Positions 1-9,130 of a stretch of DNA of 64,000 nucleotides are shown one piece after another. Made by a program: the position numbers and the translations under genes. The stretch's first letter is position 1. Every line of letters starts with the position of its first letter. The notes below the pieces were generated by a model. It worked only from the letters and a program-made list of their open reading frames with translations. It was not told the DNA's origin and did not search any database. Source of the DNA: Marinibium conchae (GTDB taxonomy: Bacteria > Pseudomonadota > Gammaproteobacteria > Enterobacterales > Alteromonadaceae); NCBI RefSeq assembly GCF_015595035.1, contig NZ_JADNRN010000003.1, positions 248,001 through 312,000 on the forward strand. Reading direction: 5' to 3'.

Positions 1-303
<303 letters not shown>

Positions 304-1002
304 ATGAAGAACTCACAGCGCCATAATTTAACACATCAGCTTACCCATGACTTAGGCATTGCCATTGTAAATGGTAAATATCCTATCGGCGAAGGTATGC
401 CCTCTGAAGCGGATCTATGTGTTGAATACGATGTGAGCCGAAGCTCTACTCGTGAAGCAGTCAAGATGCTTTCGGCGAAGGGGTTAATATCCTCTCGTCC
501 AAAGCAAGGCATACGAGTGTTACCTGAAAGCCGTTGGAATATGTTTGATACCGACGTGCTTACTTGGATACTCAGTTCCAAACCATCCTTGTCACTGCTT
601 AAAGAATTTACCCAGGTACGTTTTGCTATTGAACCCGAGGCCGCAGCCTTAGCTGCTGAGAATGCCACCGCAGTGCAATTAGCTCAAATAGAAAAATCTT
701 TAGCACGAATGGCCGACGCCGACGCTGGCCTAGACGATCCTCTAGAGGCTGATATCGAGTTTCATACCTCTATCCTTGAAGCGAGTGGTAACCGTTTTTT
801 CGTTCAGCTTTCAGACTTCATCAGTACCGCATTAAGGGTGAGTATTCGCTACACTAACAAAATTAAAGGTGTGCCAGGCGCAGATGTGCAAAAGCATGCC
901 GACATATTCAATACCATTCGCTCTCGCGATGCTGATAAAGCCCGCGATGCCGTATCAACCATCCTTACCGAAGCATTAGAACTCATCGAATCTAAGTTGT
1001 AA
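304..1002 (+). CDS. GntR/FadR-subfamily transcriptional regulator, DgoR-like
   Basis: The 232-residue protein has an N-terminal GntR winged helix-turn-helix (about residues 10-75, with SEADLCVEYDVSRSSTREAV as the recognition region) and a C-terminal all-helical FCD ligand-binding domain (about 95-225). It resembles E. coli DgoR, the galactonate repressor, notably in the linker (WNMFDTDVLTWIL against WNYLDTDVLQWVL) and in the EPEAAALAAE helix. FCD regulators bind sugar acids or carboxylates, so a sugar-acid effector is likely. A GGACGAG ribosome site precedes the ATG. The divergent SDR gene is the probable target. The exact effector is not determinable. Confidence 0.88.
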   Translation: MKNSQRHNLTHQLTHDLGIAIVNGKYPIGEGMPSEADLCVEYDVSRSSTREAVKMLSAKGLISSRPKQGIRVLPESRWNMFDTDVLTWILSSKPSLSLLKEFTQVRFAIEPEAAALAAENATAVQLAQIEKSLARMADADAGLDDPLEADIEFHTSILEASGNRFFVQLSDFISTALRVSIRYTNKIKGVPGADVQKHADIFNTIRSRDADKARDAVSTILTEALELIESKL

Positions 1003-1012
1003 GCCGCTATTC

Positions 1013-2035
1013 ATGGCGAATCACATTCAACAATTATTAAACACTTGGTTTGAAAAGCGAGATGAGCTCCAATGGGTGCTAGCCACCATTATAGAAATTG
1101 ATGGTTCGTCTTATCGCAAACCCGGTGCAATGATGATGATTAACGACTTGGGTAAATATCATGGCCTGCTGAGCGGCGGTTGTTTGGAGTCTGACATCAT
1201 GCGTCAGGCCCGACAATGTTGGAGTTCGCAACAAGCTAAAATCATTCAATATGATATGCGTGAAGAAGAAGATATAGCATGGCAAATGGGCATTGGCTGT
1301 GGTGGTTTAGTTCGAATTCTTTTACAAGCCGTAAACCAAGAGAACAACTATCTTGAACTGGCCAAACTTAGAGAACTGGTGAACGCAAATAAAGTATGCG
1401 AATACCATCAGTCACTGGCTAGTGTTGAAGCCCGAAATGAAGTAAAGGAGCTTTCTCAATTAAGCGGTGAGCTCAACGAAGGTCGTTCAACAAGCGCTAA
1501 ACAAGTTCACACAAAGCTCACGACTGAGACATTCATTCATCGTATTTCACCCTTAACTCGCATTGCTATTATTGGCGGCGGCGTTGACGCAATTCCAGTT
1601 GCTAGCATTGCCTTGAGTCTTGGCTGGCGAGTCATGGTAGTTGATCATCGCAGTGCCTATGCACGGATAAGTGACTTCCCTCCTGGCGTCCACATCGTTA
1701 AAAAAGAGCTGACCGTGCGCGACGAACACCCTTGGATTCATGACATTGACGCTGCAGTTGTCATGACCCACAACGTAAAACTTGATGCCGAGGCGCTGTT
1801 GCTGCTTCAAACAAGCAGCGCTAAATATATTGGCCTACTGGGCCCAACTCATCGCACCGACAGAGTGTTAAAACATGCCGACATAAACCGAGAGCAAATA
1901 AAGATAACATTTGCCAATCCTATAGGCCTACAACTGGGCGGAGAATTGCCAGAGTCGATCGCGTTGTCTATTGTCGCTGAAATCCACGCTTATTTAGAAA
2001 AAGCCTCAGGGGCATCGATCAGCGCTGTTTTATAA
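1013..2035 (+). CDS. XdhC/CoxI-family molybdenum-hydroxylase maturation protein
   Basis: The 340-residue protein has the two parts of XdhC. The N-terminal XdhC/CoxI domain (about 10-110) carries LSGGCLESDI and GIGCGG, with the cysteines that hold molybdenum cofactor in the family. The C-terminal Rossmann domain (about 185-325) carries IIGGGVDAIP and ends in NPIGL...ELPESIALSIVAEI. XdhC proteins sulfurate and insert molybdenum cofactor into xanthine-dehydrogenase-like enzymes. The likely client is the hydroxylase at 29.9-32.7 kb, about 28 kb away, since no other such enzyme is in the window. It begins 10 bp after the regulator gene and is probably co-transcribed with it. A linker of about 60 residues between the domains looks poorly conserved. 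Confidence 0.88.
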   Translation: MANHIQQLLNTWFEKRDELQWVLATIIEIDGSSYRKPGAMMMINDLGKYHGLLSGGCLESDIMRQARQCWSSQQAKIIQYDMREEEDIAWQMGIGCGGLVRILLQAVNQENNYLELAKLRELVNANKVCEYHQSLASVEARNEVKELSQLSGELNEGRSTSAKQVHTKLTTETFIHRISPLTRIAIIGGGVDAIPVASIALSLGWRVMVVDHRSAYARISDFPPGVHIVKKELTVRDEHPWIHDIDAAVVMTHNVKLDAEALLLLQTSSAKYIGLLGPTHRTDRVLKHADINREQIKITFANPIGLQLGGELPESIALSIVAEIHAYLEKASGASISAVL

Positions 2036-2040
2036 GCTCT

Positions 2041-2150
2041 CGTTTCCCTTGCCAAACTTCCGTCTCCCTTGCGTAGGCAAGGGCCTAGTTTCCTGCCTCC
2101 GCAGGAAAGACGGATGGTAGCAGGGAAGACGGATGGTGGCAGGAAAGACT
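2041..2150. repeat. REP-like hairpins and 19-bp tandem repeat between convergent genes
   Basis: The spacer between xdhC and the GH3 gene contains two perfect hairpins: CCCTTGC/GCAAGGG at 2066-2083 (4-nt loop GTAG) and TTTCCTGC/GCAGGAAA at 2089-2108 (4-nt loop CTCC). A 19-bp unit (about CAGGAAAGACGGATGGTAG) follows, at 2102-2120 and 2121-2139, with a partial third copy at 2140-2150. This is the look of extragenic REP-type palindromes. It may also end transcription from both sides. A genome-wide count is needed to call it a dispersed repeat. Confidence 0.6.
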
Positions 2151-2155
2151 GCTCC

Positions 2156-4747
2156 CTACTGGCAGCGCATGTCTGCTGTATCGGCTTGCTCGAATTTGAA
2201 AGCAATGTCACTAATGCTTAGGCTCAGTGCTTCCTTACTCGACAACTGAAAAGGCGACACCATATTTTCGAACTTCACCCCCTGCTGAGTAAAGCAGCGC
2301 GTGTCGATACTGAGCTCAGACCAAGTGTTTGCAGGTAGGTCTTTTAACAAGTCAGCAATATTGACTTGCCCTCGGCAACTGCCACTTGGATCGCCTTCGC
2401 TTTCACAGTTCATACCTAGGATGACCTCATCTGGAATGGCAGATTCAGTTTTTAACATGAATGACAACACCGCTTTGTTTTGGCTTTGAGGGTACATATC
2501 TTCTCGAAAAAAGCTCTTACTCGCTATTTGCATTCCCGCTCCGCTTGAGCTCTTTTCAAAAGAAAGCCTAAAAGCGTCCTCTTGCACTATTCTATCAACG
2601 GTTCGATAGTTCAACGACTCTACGCTGGCCGTGCTTGCAGTGACTGGCTGCATATGTGTGCCCGACATTAACCAAAGTTCCCACGGCTGCTGCAGGGAAC
2701 CGGTAAAAATAGTCCGGCCCTGACTGTCTTTAGCACTCACCTCGTATTTTTCGTTAAGATCTGAGGCTAAGAGGTTTTTGTCGCCATACGACAAGCCAAA
2801 TCCGTAAGGGAGTAAAGGTGCATAGTCTTCGTCATTCAAGTTTACGCTTGTTTGGTCGGGGCGGGCTGGCCAAGAGAAAGATAGCCGCCCAGTCATATCG
2901 TACTGAATATCGCCGTCTTGAGTTTTAAATAAGACCTCGGCAACCGCATCGCCTTCGGAGCCTGGTAACCAAGCTGCAACAAAAGCATCACTGGCATTCA
3001 ATTCGGCATTTACCCACATTGGGCGACCACTTATGAATACCGATACAACAGGAATGTTGTCGGCTTTGAGCTTTTGCAATAATGCCAGATCAGATTTACT
3101 ACCACGTTGATAATCCAAATGTTCTCTGTCACCGTGTCCTTCGGCATAAGGCTCTTCACCAAACACCACAATAGCAACATCAGGTTTACTACTATAATCG
3201 CCGCTTTCGTTTAGGCTCACCGTGCCGCCAGCCGCTAAAACCTGCTGCTCAATACCATCAAAAATAGAACTCCCTCCGGGGAAGTCATCGTTTGTATTGT
3301 TAGTGCCTTGCCAAGTGATTGTCCACCCGCCCGATTGTTTACCGATGTTATGCGCAGCATCACCAGCTACAAGCACATTCATGTTAGGGTCGAGCGGCAG
3401 TAATTGCGCCTTATTCTTCAACAGCACCAAAGATTCTCGCACCGCTTGCTTAGCAATATCGCGATGGCTTTGCTGGCCGATAAGCTCCGTTTTACCTGAA
3501 AACTGACGCTTTGCCGGGCTTGGCTTTTCAAACAAACCTGCTCTTACTTTTACGCGTAAAATTCGCGTAACCGCATCATCAATGCGCGACATGGGTATCA
3601 CACCGTCTTTGACTTGCTGAATTAGGTTTTCATATAAGGGTTTCCAAGCATCCGTTGGCACCATATAAATGTCTAAACCCGCATTCGCAGCCTGCGGGCA
3701 ACTGGTATTATCACAGCCCTTCACTTGACCATGACCATTCCAATCACCCACCACAAAACCGTCAAAGCCCATTTTTTCCTTTAGTACATCGGTAATAAGA
3801 TACTTATCTCCGTGTAATTTCTTGCCATGCCAGCTATTAAATGAAGCCATCACTGACTGCGCGCCAGCACTTAGGCCACCCACATAGCCTTGACCATGAA
3901 TTTCAAATAAGTCGCGCTCAGAATCGATGTTGTTGCCTTGATCATCACCACCAACCGTGCCGCCATCACCAATAAAATGCTTCACGGTGCTTATCACACG
4001 GCTATCACCCAAAAAATCATCGCCAGGTGAGCCTTGTAAACCTTTTACAATCGCCTTTGAGTATGCATACACGATCTGCGGGTTTTCAGAGTAGCTTTCG
4101 TAAGTACGCCCCCAGCGATCGTCTTGCACTGTTGCAACTGTTGGTGCGAATACCCAATCAATGCCTGTTACCATTACCTCTGTTGCAGTTACCTTTGCAA
4201 TCTTTTCGATTAGGGCTGGATTATTCGCAGCGCCTAAGCCGATGTTATGCGGGAAGAGGGTTGCACCAATCACATTATTGTGGCCATGCACTGCATCGGT
4301 TCCCCACATCGTAGGGATGCTTGAACCATCTATGCTAGCGTCGATAGAAGCTTGATACATATCTTCAGCCAAATTTATCCAGTCTTGTGGTGTTGAGTGC
4401 TTATTGTTGTTAGGAAAAGCACCGCCACCGTTCAAATAGGAACCAAAACCATATTTGCGCATATCCTCAACGCTAATATCGCGGATCTCGGGCTGTATCA
4501 TCTGAGCAATCTTCTGCTCTAAGGTCATGTCTGCTAACAGCGCTTTTACTCTGGCCTCTTCGTCAGCCGAGGGTTTCACCACAATATCAAGGCTTGGCCA
4601 TATATCTATACCCTGTTCTTGGCTAGCACTGCCACCAGCATCTCTGCCTGCAGTCATCACCGATTGATTGCAACCCGAAGCAAAGACAATAGCTGCGGTA
4701 AAGCCTACGCAAAGTAAAGATTTAGTTCGATTTGTATAAGTCTTCAT
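2156..4747 (-). CDS. GH3 exo-beta-glucosidase/glucanase lipoprotein, ExoP-like
   Basis: The 863-residue protein is a glycoside hydrolase family 3 enzyme exported as a lipoprotein (lipobox FASGC near residue 26). The N-terminal TIM-barrel domain holds KHFIGDGG (about 256) and the nucleophile region GFVVGDWNG, with the nucleophile Asp near residue 335. The second GH3 domain starts near LLKNKAQLLPLD. The last 180 residues match the galactose-binding-like domain of the marine ExoP enzyme type, which removes glucose from beta-1,3/1,4-glucans and oligomers. I chose the ATG at 4747, 15 nt after the transporter stop with TTGAGA before it, over an in-frame TTG at 4759. It is the last gene of the glucan operon. 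Confidence 0.92.
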   Translation of the reverse strand: MKTYTNRTKSLLCVGFTAAIVFASGCNQSVMTAGRDAGGSASQEQGIDIWPSLDIVVKPSADEEARVKALLADMTLEQKIAQMIQPEIRDISVEDMRKYGFGSYLNGGGAFPNNNKHSTPQDWINLAEDMYQASIDASIDGSSIPTMWGTDAVHGHNNVIGATLFPHNIGLGAANNPALIEKIAKVTATEVMVTGIDWVFAPTVATVQDDRWGRTYESYSENPQIVYAYSKAIVKGLQGSPGDDFLGDSRVISTVKHFIGDGGTVGGDDQGNNIDSERDLFEIHGQGYVGGLSAGAQSVMASFNSWHGKKLHGDKYLITDVLKEKMGFDGFVVGDWNGHGQVKGCDNTSCPQAANAGLDIYMVPTDAWKPLYENLIQQVKDGVIPMSRIDDAVTRILRVKVRAGLFEKPSPAKRQFSGKTELIGQQSHRDIAKQAVRESLVLLKNKAQLLPLDPNMNVLVAGDAAHNIGKQSGGWTITWQGTNNTNDDFPGGSSIFDGIEQQVLAAGGTVSLNESGDYSSKPDVAIVVFGEEPYAEGHGDREHLDYQRGSKSDLALLQKLKADNIPVVSVFISGRPMWVNAELNASDAFVAAWLPGSEGDAVAEVLFKTQDGDIQYDMTGRLSFSWPARPDQTSVNLNDEDYAPLLPYGFGLSYGDKNLLASDLNEKYEVSAKDSQGRTIFTGSLQQPWELWLMSGTHMQPVTASTASVESLNYRTVDRIVQEDAFRLSFEKSSSGAGMQIASKSFFREDMYPQSQNKAVLSFMLKTESAIPDEVILGMNCESEGDPSGSCRGQVNIADLLKDLPANTWSELSIDTRCFTQQGVKFENMVSPFQLSSKEALSLSISDIAFKFEQADTADMRCQ

Positions 4748-4762
4748 AATTTGTCTCAATAT

Positions 4763-6022
4763 TTAGTCTTTAAGCGGAGTCGAGCCCTTCAAGCCGTAAT
4801 ACGCGATAAAAAAGTAGCAAAGCAATGGCACGATAAATGAGATTTGCAGGCCTATTTTGTCGGCAAAAAAGCCTTGAAGCAGCGGTACCAAAGCCCCGCC
4901 TACAATGGCTAAGCACAAGTATCCTGAAGCTTGCGCGGTACTTTGACCTAAACCATTTAACGCAAGGCTAAAGATAGTCGGGAACATAATTGAATTAAAA
5001 AGGCCAACCGATAGCAAAGACCACATCGCGAGCTTGCCATCGAATACAATGGCAGATAGCACTAAGAGCATCACCATAACTGCGTTAAAAGCGAGCACGT
5101 TCCCCGCTGCAATTTTCTGCATAACGGCTGCGCCAATAAAGCGTCCAACCATTGCACCGCCCCAATAAAAGGCAATCACTTTTGACGCCTGCATTTCATT
5201 GAGCCCTGCAATAGAAGCTTGGCTGAGGAAACTTACTAAGAAACTGCCTATGGCCACTTCAGCGCCAACGTATAAGAAAATACCAATTACGCCAAAGCGC
5301 AAATGCCTATGTTTCCACGCGTCGGCCACATGAGTACTATTTTCCTCTTTACGACCGAGGTCGGGCAGCTTTAAAAAAGTAAAAGTCGCTGCGAGTAAAA
5401 GCAGTGCGCCTGCAAGGATAAGGTAAGGAAGTTGCACTAAGTCAGAACCAGCAGCCGCAGCTTCAACTTCTGGGTTATGCGTAGCACCGAACAGCAAGAA
5501 GGCTCCGAAGAAAGGCGCAACGGTCGTTCCTAGCGCATTAAAAGCTTGCGTCATCGTAAGTCGCGATGAGGCGGTTTTTGCTTTACCCAATACCGTAACA
5601 TAAGGGTTAGCCGCTACCTGTAATATAGTAATGCCAGATGCCAGAACAAATAGCGCAAACAAAAAAACCGCATACACATGCATTTGTGCCGCAGGATAAA
5701 ACAACAAACATCCAAGGGCAGCTATCACTAAGCCGGTAACGATGCCTTTTTTGTAACCGATTTTACTCACTAAGAAACCAGCCGGCACAGACACAACGAA
5801 GTAAGCACCAAAAAAGCAAAACTGCACCAGCATAGCTTGTGTGTATGAAAGGTCGAAAGCGCCTTTCAAATAGGGGATCAAAATATCATTTAAACAGGTA
5901 ATGAAGCCCCACATAAAAAATAGCGAGGTGAGCGCGAATAACGGGAAGGCATAAGACGGTTGATTGCCAGAGCTATCGTGTGGTGCTTCAGATGATTCGT
6001 AGTTTGGCATAGTAGACGCCAT
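4763..6022 (-). CDS. FucP-type sugar/H+ MFS symporter (glucose/galactose transporter family)
   Basis: The 419-residue protein has about 12 hydrophobic segments and the FHS/FucP family signatures [19 protein letters not shown] near the first helix and QVAANPYV in the middle. Members import hexoses with protons across the inner membrane. Placed between the TonB receptor and the GH3 gene, it would take up the glucose released from beta-glucan in the periplasm. The ATG at 6022 is favoured over the one at 6010 because GGAGAG lies 8 nt upstream. The gene ends 15 nt before the GH3 start, so the two are probably translated from one message. Confidence 0.9.
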   Translation of the reverse strand: MASTMPNYESSEAPHDSSGNQPSYAFPLFALTSLFFMWGFITCLNDILIPYLKGAFDLSYTQAMLVQFCFFGAYFVVSVPAGFLVSKIGYKKGIVTGLVIAALGCLLFYPAAQMHVYAVFLFALFVLASGITILQVAANPYVTVLGKAKTASSRLTMTQAFNALGTTVAPFFGAFLLFGATHNPEVEAAAAGSDLVQLPYLILAGALLLLAATFTFLKLPDLGRKEENSTHVADAWKHRHLRFGVIGIFLYVGAEVAIGSFLVSFLSQASIAGLNEMQASKVIAFYWGGAMVGRFIGAAVMQKIAAGNVLAFNAVMVMLLVLSAIVFDGKLAMWSLLSVGLFNSIMFPTIFSLALNGLGQSTAQASGYLCLAIVGGALVPLLQGFFADKIGLQISFIVPLLCYFFIAYYGLKGSTPLKD

Positions 6023-6080
6023 GGGTAACTCTCCAAAATAGATTAATGGCTTAACATGTGAGTGAGTAAGTTGTCAGGCA

Positions 6081-6111
6081 AAAGGGCGTTTAGACCTTGC
6101 AAACGCCCTTT
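6081..6111 (-). terminator. Intrinsic terminator/attenuator after the TonB receptor gene
   Basis: An 11-bp perfect stem (AAAGGGCGTTT, 6081-6091, with its complement at 6101-6111) encloses a 9-nt loop and is followed on the minus strand by TTTT. It sits about 12 bp past the receptor stop and about 60 bp before the MFS gene. It could therefore end most receptor transcripts while letting some read through to the transporter and GH3 genes. Confidence 0.75.
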
Positions 6112-6123
6112 TTCAGCAAAGGC

Positions 6124-9117
6124 CTACATACTGAAGCGAACGCCCACCGAATAACGAGGACCATATTGACCAGCAAATAAGAATTGCTCTTCAAAACGAC
6201 CGTAGTGTTGTTCGGTTTCGTTGTTCAAGTTAATACCTTCTGCAAACACCGTGAAACTTTCATTGATGTCGTAGTTCACACTCATGTCCCATTGCCCGTA
6301 TTCTTTAGCGAATTGAGGTGGAACATCTGATGTACCCTGCCCTTGGCCTTGTCCAATCAAATAGCTATCGCGCCATGCATAAGTTAATCGAACCGACAAC
6401 TTGTCGTCCTCATAGAATGCTTGGAAGTTAGCTGAATCAGACAAACCTGAAAGGGCTTTTTGTGACGTTAATATATAAGGGTTGTAATCAACGTCGCCGT
6501 CTACAAATGTGGCGTTTGCCGCGACACCAAAGCCCGTTTCTTGGAAAAGGTGCTGAACGGCAAGTTCGATACCGTTTGTTTTGCGTTCTTCGACGTTTTC
6601 AGGCGAGCTTAAACGCCAAGTGATTAATGAGTCACTTGCAGGATCGGGTTCAATCTGACCATCAGCGTTGCCATAACCTAGGGCTAACATCTCATCAAAG
6701 ATAGCAGTATCTGTTGCTTGGTCGCCGCGATTGGTAATGTTGGCAACTGCTTCATTCCAGCGTGGGCCCAAGTAAACGTCATATAAACCGTCAATTTCAA
6801 CGTCAACGGTAGAAGTCTCAATCCAATCGTCCACTTGTTTCCAGAACAAACCGACAGACGCGTAACTGCCTTCGTCATAGTAATATTCCAAAGAGATATC
6901 AAAGTTAGTCGACTGATAAGGCTTCAAGTTGGTGTTGCCACGGGAGCCAGTGCGCGAGCCAATTTTGGGGCTTCCCGACAATGACAAGCCACCCAATAAA
7001 TTACCCAGTGGCGCACGCGTTACACTCTTGCCGAAAGACACACGAGAAACGAGGTCGTCGGTTAAATCGACGCGAATATCTACCATGGGTAGCAATAGAT
7101 CGTAACCGCCGGCATTTGATACTTCTTGAACACCCGAGAATGAGGTGATCCATTCCGAAGATGCAACCCAGTTTACTTGTTCAGCAATGTTGCTTTCTGA
7201 AGGGCTAATAACGTCAGTTTCTTCGTAGCGTATGCCTGCATTAATTTGCACGAAGACTTCTTGAACGTCGAATTCCCAGAGTGAATTGATGTAAAGAGAA
7301 TTTGTTGTTTCTTCAACACTCGACGTCGTATTCGTGGTGTAGTAAGGGTCAACAACATATTCATTGCTACCCACAACATCAGCAGTTAAGTAGGCCGCCT
7401 GACGCGCAACAGCTTCGTCAAAATCATAAGTCCAGTAGTAGTTAGGGCTCAATGAGGCGCCACCACCTGCGAACTGATCTAAGAAATTGCCTGTGCTATT
7501 GAGGGTAAACATATTGTCTGGGAATATCTGCGGAAAACTAGGATTAAAACCAGGACCGCCACGCAAACCAGACCACCCATTAGTACCAATCAGCGTTTGT
7601 TTTGTACTACTTATTCCAGCGCTCAATTTTACCAAGGATTCTACCGCATCAAATTCTGGCAAATACTCAACATCAAGCTGCGCTTGCTGTATATCTGACT
7701 CGCCAGGAGAATGAATAAACTGACTGAAATTCGAGTCTATTTCGTTCGCAGTCAGCTGGTTCGTGCCATTATTCCAAGCAATCACAAACTGTGGAATATC
7801 ACCCTCTAAGTACGAATACTCTTTGTAATCCAAAGCAGCAGAGCCAAGAATGACTTGCCCCGCACTGCGCAGGCCGGGGTCGATGCCATTGTCGATAGTT
7901 GCATTTGAATCATGGTAATCAAAGGTGATTTTCAAATCATCACGAGCTTGGTAATCAACATTGAAGCCAAAAGACTTCATGTCAAACTCAGTAGTGCTTC
8001 TTGACGCTGTAAACGAGCCGTCGTCACCGGAAATGTTAGCAAACACTGCGGTACCATTTTCATCCAGTTGATAACTGTTTACGTTGCCACCGAAGTTATT
8101 CCAAATACCCCACCCGATACTGTTGCTTCCTGCCACTACATTACTCATGGTGTAGTCGGCGGTGAAAGTAAGATCATCTGTTGCAGCAAACTGAATTGTT
8201 GCTTGGGCATTGGTTCTCTCACGTTGTACGTTTTCAATGCCGTAGTTCATGTCTTTCGGGAAGAAGTGTGCAGCTGTCGATTCCAACACACCATCAGCAT
8301 TTGGCGCCAGAAAGTTTTGAACAGGTGCGCCAGTTTCGTCAACCGCGCGAGCATCGCTAAACTGCGACGCATCCAACTCAGGCAATGCAACGTTGGCTTG
8401 CCAACCTTGGATGTTTGCTGATTGTTTCTGGAAGTCACGACGCTGAAAAGAACCAGTTAAAGCAACGCCTAGACGGTCGTCTAAGAAAGTTTTACTCACC
8501 AATGCTGCAATTTCAGGGGTGATGTCATCACCCTCAACATTCGAGCTATCGTGATTCGCTTTAGCCGTAATAGATACTTGCTGTCCGGGCTGAGCTAGCG
8601 GTTTAGCCGTGACGATATTTACGGTTGCACCTAAGCCCCCCGTTGGAACATCGGCACGAGCTGTTTTATAGACTTCAAGTGCACTCACGCCTTCTGATGC
8701 AAAGTTCTCAAAGTTGAAAGAGCGAGAGAAACCGGTGGAAGGCATTTGACGACCATTTAAAGTCACCATATTAAAGTCTGGGCCGAAACCTCGAACAGTA
8801 ATTTGGCTGCCTTCACCGTTTGCTCTGCTTACCGACACACCGGTAATACGTTGTAACGATTCTGCCAAATTGGTATCGGGGAATTTACCCATTTCCTCGG
8901 CAACAATCGCATCAACAACACCTTGGTTACTGCGTTTGATATCACTTGATTTGACTAATGAACTGCGAATACCTTTCACTGTAATAACTTCTACGTTCGG
9001 ATCGACATTCGCGCCGGCATCGTCTTCTTGAGCCATCGTAGGCATTGCCACTGAAAGCCCTAACAGCAAAGACACTGTCGTTGCTAATTTTGTTTTTTGG
9101 AAAGTGTTATTTTTCAT
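6124..9117 (-). CDS. TonB-dependent receptor for oligosaccharides (TIGR01782 type)
   Basis: The 997-residue outer-membrane protein starts with a Sec signal peptide ending near TMAQ. A plug domain follows (about 45-175), with VITVKGIRSSL as TonB box and start of plug, then FPDTNLAESLQRITGV and RGFGPDFNMVTLNGRQMP. These are signatures of the Xanthomonas/Caulobacter carbohydrate receptor group. The rest is a beta barrel ending YSVGVRFSM; the terminal Met instead of the usual Phe is slightly odd. It begins 13 bp after the GH16 stop with GAGAG as ribosome site, so it belongs to the same operon and probably imports laminari-oligosaccharides. Confidence 0.93.
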   Translation of the reverse strand: MKNNTFQKTKLATTVSLLLGLSVAMPTMAQEDDAGANVDPNVEVITVKGIRSSLVKSSDIKRSNQGVVDAIVAEEMGKFPDTNLAESLQRITGVSVSRANGEGSQITVRGFGPDFNMVTLNGRQMPSTGFSRSFNFENFASEGVSALEVYKTARADVPTGGLGATVNIVTAKPLAQPGQQVSITAKANHDSSNVEGDDITPEIAALVSKTFLDDRLGVALTGSFQRRDFQKQSANIQGWQANVALPELDASQFSDARAVDETGAPVQNFLAPNADGVLESTAAHFFPKDMNYGIENVQRERTNAQATIQFAATDDLTFTADYTMSNVVAGSNSIGWGIWNNFGGNVNSYQLDENGTAVFANISGDDGSFTASRSTTEFDMKSFGFNVDYQARDDLKITFDYHDSNATIDNGIDPGLRSAGQVILGSAALDYKEYSYLEGDIPQFVIAWNNGTNQLTANEIDSNFSQFIHSPGESDIQQAQLDVEYLPEFDAVESLVKLSAGISSTKQTLIGTNGWSGLRGGPGFNPSFPQIFPDNMFTLNSTGNFLDQFAGGGASLSPNYYWTYDFDEAVARQAAYLTADVVGSNEYVVDPYYTTNTTSSVEETTNSLYINSLWEFDVQEVFVQINAGIRYEETDVISPSESNIAEQVNWVASSEWITSFSGVQEVSNAGGYDLLLPMVDIRVDLTDDLVSRVSFGKSVTRAPLGNLLGGLSLSGSPKIGSRTGSRGNTNLKPYQSTNFDISLEYYYDEGSYASVGLFWKQVDDWIETSTVDVEIDGLYDVYLGPRWNEAVANITNRGDQATDTAIFDEMLALGYGNADGQIEPDPASDSLITWRLSSPENVEERKTNGIELAVQHLFQETGFGVAANATFVDGDVDYNPYILTSQKALSGLSDSANFQAFYEDDKLSVRLTYAWRDSYLIGQGQGQGTSDVPPQFAKEYGQWDMSVNYDINESFTVFAEGINLNNETEQHYGRFEEQFLFAGQYGPRYSVGVRFSM

Positions 9118-9130
9118 TTTTTGTACTCTC

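Noticed and set aside
2102-2150. Tandem repeat as a CRISPR array
   Set aside because: Units are contiguous with no spacers and no cas genes are near; REP-like repeat is a better reading.
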